Below, in pieces: positions 63,792-64,000 of a DNA stretch of 64,000 bases. The stretch comes from Mongoliibacter ruber (GTDB lineage: Bacteria; Bacteroidota; Bacteroidia; Cytophagales; Cyclobacteriaceae): assembly GCF_003003005.1 (NCBI RefSeq), contig NZ_PVTR01000001.1, positions 331,108 to 395,107 of the forward strand, read 5' to 3'. Numbering within the stretch: position 1 is the stretch's first letter; every line of letters begins with the position of its first letter. The translations under genes and the position numbers were made by a program. Below the pieces are notes generated by a model that worked only from the letters and a program-made list of their open reading frames with translations, was not told the DNA's origin and ran no database searches.

Positions 63792-64000
63792 TTAGCGCCA
63801 TTTAATTTCTAATGATTTTTCCATCCATGGTAACTTTACCATGGAAATATTCCACGAAATACTATCAAGCAAAATATCAACTCCTGTTTTGGGAATTCTC
63901 AGGGTATTGGCAAGGGAATCAAATTCAAGGGTTCCTTCTCTTTGCAAAAAGGTTTCCCTGATTGCGTCCGCAGAGGCATTTTTCATTTTTTCCCAATTGC
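63792..64000 (-). CDS. eCIS tape-measure protein, C-terminal fragment (partial)
   Basis: Only the last 68 codons are in the window; the gene continues beyond the right edge. The reading is NWEKMKNASADAIRETFLQR, then EGTLEF, GVDILLDSISWNISMVKLPW and the stop at 63792. This matches the end of the contractile-injection-system tape-measure family (CIS_TMP), whose members read 'W..LKNTS..GLRESFLQR.G.L...YD.LL..LPW.....KLPWM...L.VEW'. The tape measure sets sheath length. Its presence means an eCIS structural cluster should lie to the right. Confidence 0.75.
   Translation of the reverse strand, partial: NWEKMKNASADAIRETFLQREGTLEFDSLANTLRIPKTGVDILLDSISWNISMVKLPWMEKSLEIKWR

Noticed and set aside
1-64000. 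CRISPR arrays, restriction-modification or toxin-antitoxin cassettes
   Set aside because: I saw no regularly spaced repeats, cas genes, or recognisable restriction or antitoxin genes when reading both strands by eye.

Overview
The window reads as chromosomal DNA of a Bacteroidota bacterium, most likely order Cytophagales (Cyclobacteriaceae-like, e.g. near Algoriphagus). This placement is an inference. It rests on two SusC/SusD pairs, AT-rich spacers without clear Shine-Dalgarno sequences, TAnnTTTG-type promoter elements, a Bacteroidota-type histone-H1-like gene, a two-domain UspA, an ABC-permease/M1-peptidase fusion and a Bacteroidota-type tyrosine-recombinase remnant. I see no rRNA, CRISPR array or intact insertion sequence.

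Layout. 0-9 kb holds housekeeping genes: a partial S10 carboxypeptidase, an S9 peptidase, OsmC, a UspA/Kef-type antiporter pair and PEP carboxylase. 9-16 kb is a complete, tightly overlapping mrpABCDEFG cation/proton antiporter operon, with a lactonase-like lipoprotein gene overlapping its end, followed by a cold-shock gene. 16-23 kb holds menC, queA, a LytTR regulator, a beta-propeller lipoprotein, a degenerate PAS/HisKA protein and tRNA-Ser(GCT). 23.3-24.2 kb is mobile-element debris with a broken tyrosine recombinase.

24.8-44.1 kb is a glycan-utilisation locus. susC1-susD1 and a GH30-like enzyme plus an unknown secreted protein lie on the plus strand. On the minus strand run susC2-susD2, an orphan periplasmic binding protein, an amidohydrolase, a GntP permease, a GH74-like Asp-box propeller and a LacI regulator. 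The decamer TGCAAACGTT lies upstream of susC1, of the GH30-like gene and of susC2, which suggests one LacI regulon. A methyltransferase and a broken radC fragment follow. A perfect 50-bp repeat occurs both in the radC debris (45.4 kb) and beside tRNA-Ser (23.5 kb), so the glycan locus lies between mobile-element scars.

45.7-53 kb holds a giant multi-PAS histidine kinase with its receiver, two small membrane proteins, a Crp-family regulator, an outer-membrane barrel and a decayed gene. 53.5-58 kb is an ABC transporter whose permease is fused to an M1 aminopeptidase, followed by a 58-residue histone-H1-like gene, a GNAT acetyltransferase and an unknown gene.

60.2-64 kb is the most unusual part. 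The last gene, cut by the window edge, matches the C-terminus of the tape-measure protein of extracellular contractile injection systems (eCIS). It is coupled to a membrane-anchored GH18-like protein and to a small protein with 10-residue repeats. Next to them, convergent, lies a predicted HNH-nuclease cargo toxin carrying the 'DNR...MANNS' header seen on eCIS-associated proteins. The window therefore appears to clip the edge of an eCIS cluster that continues to the right.
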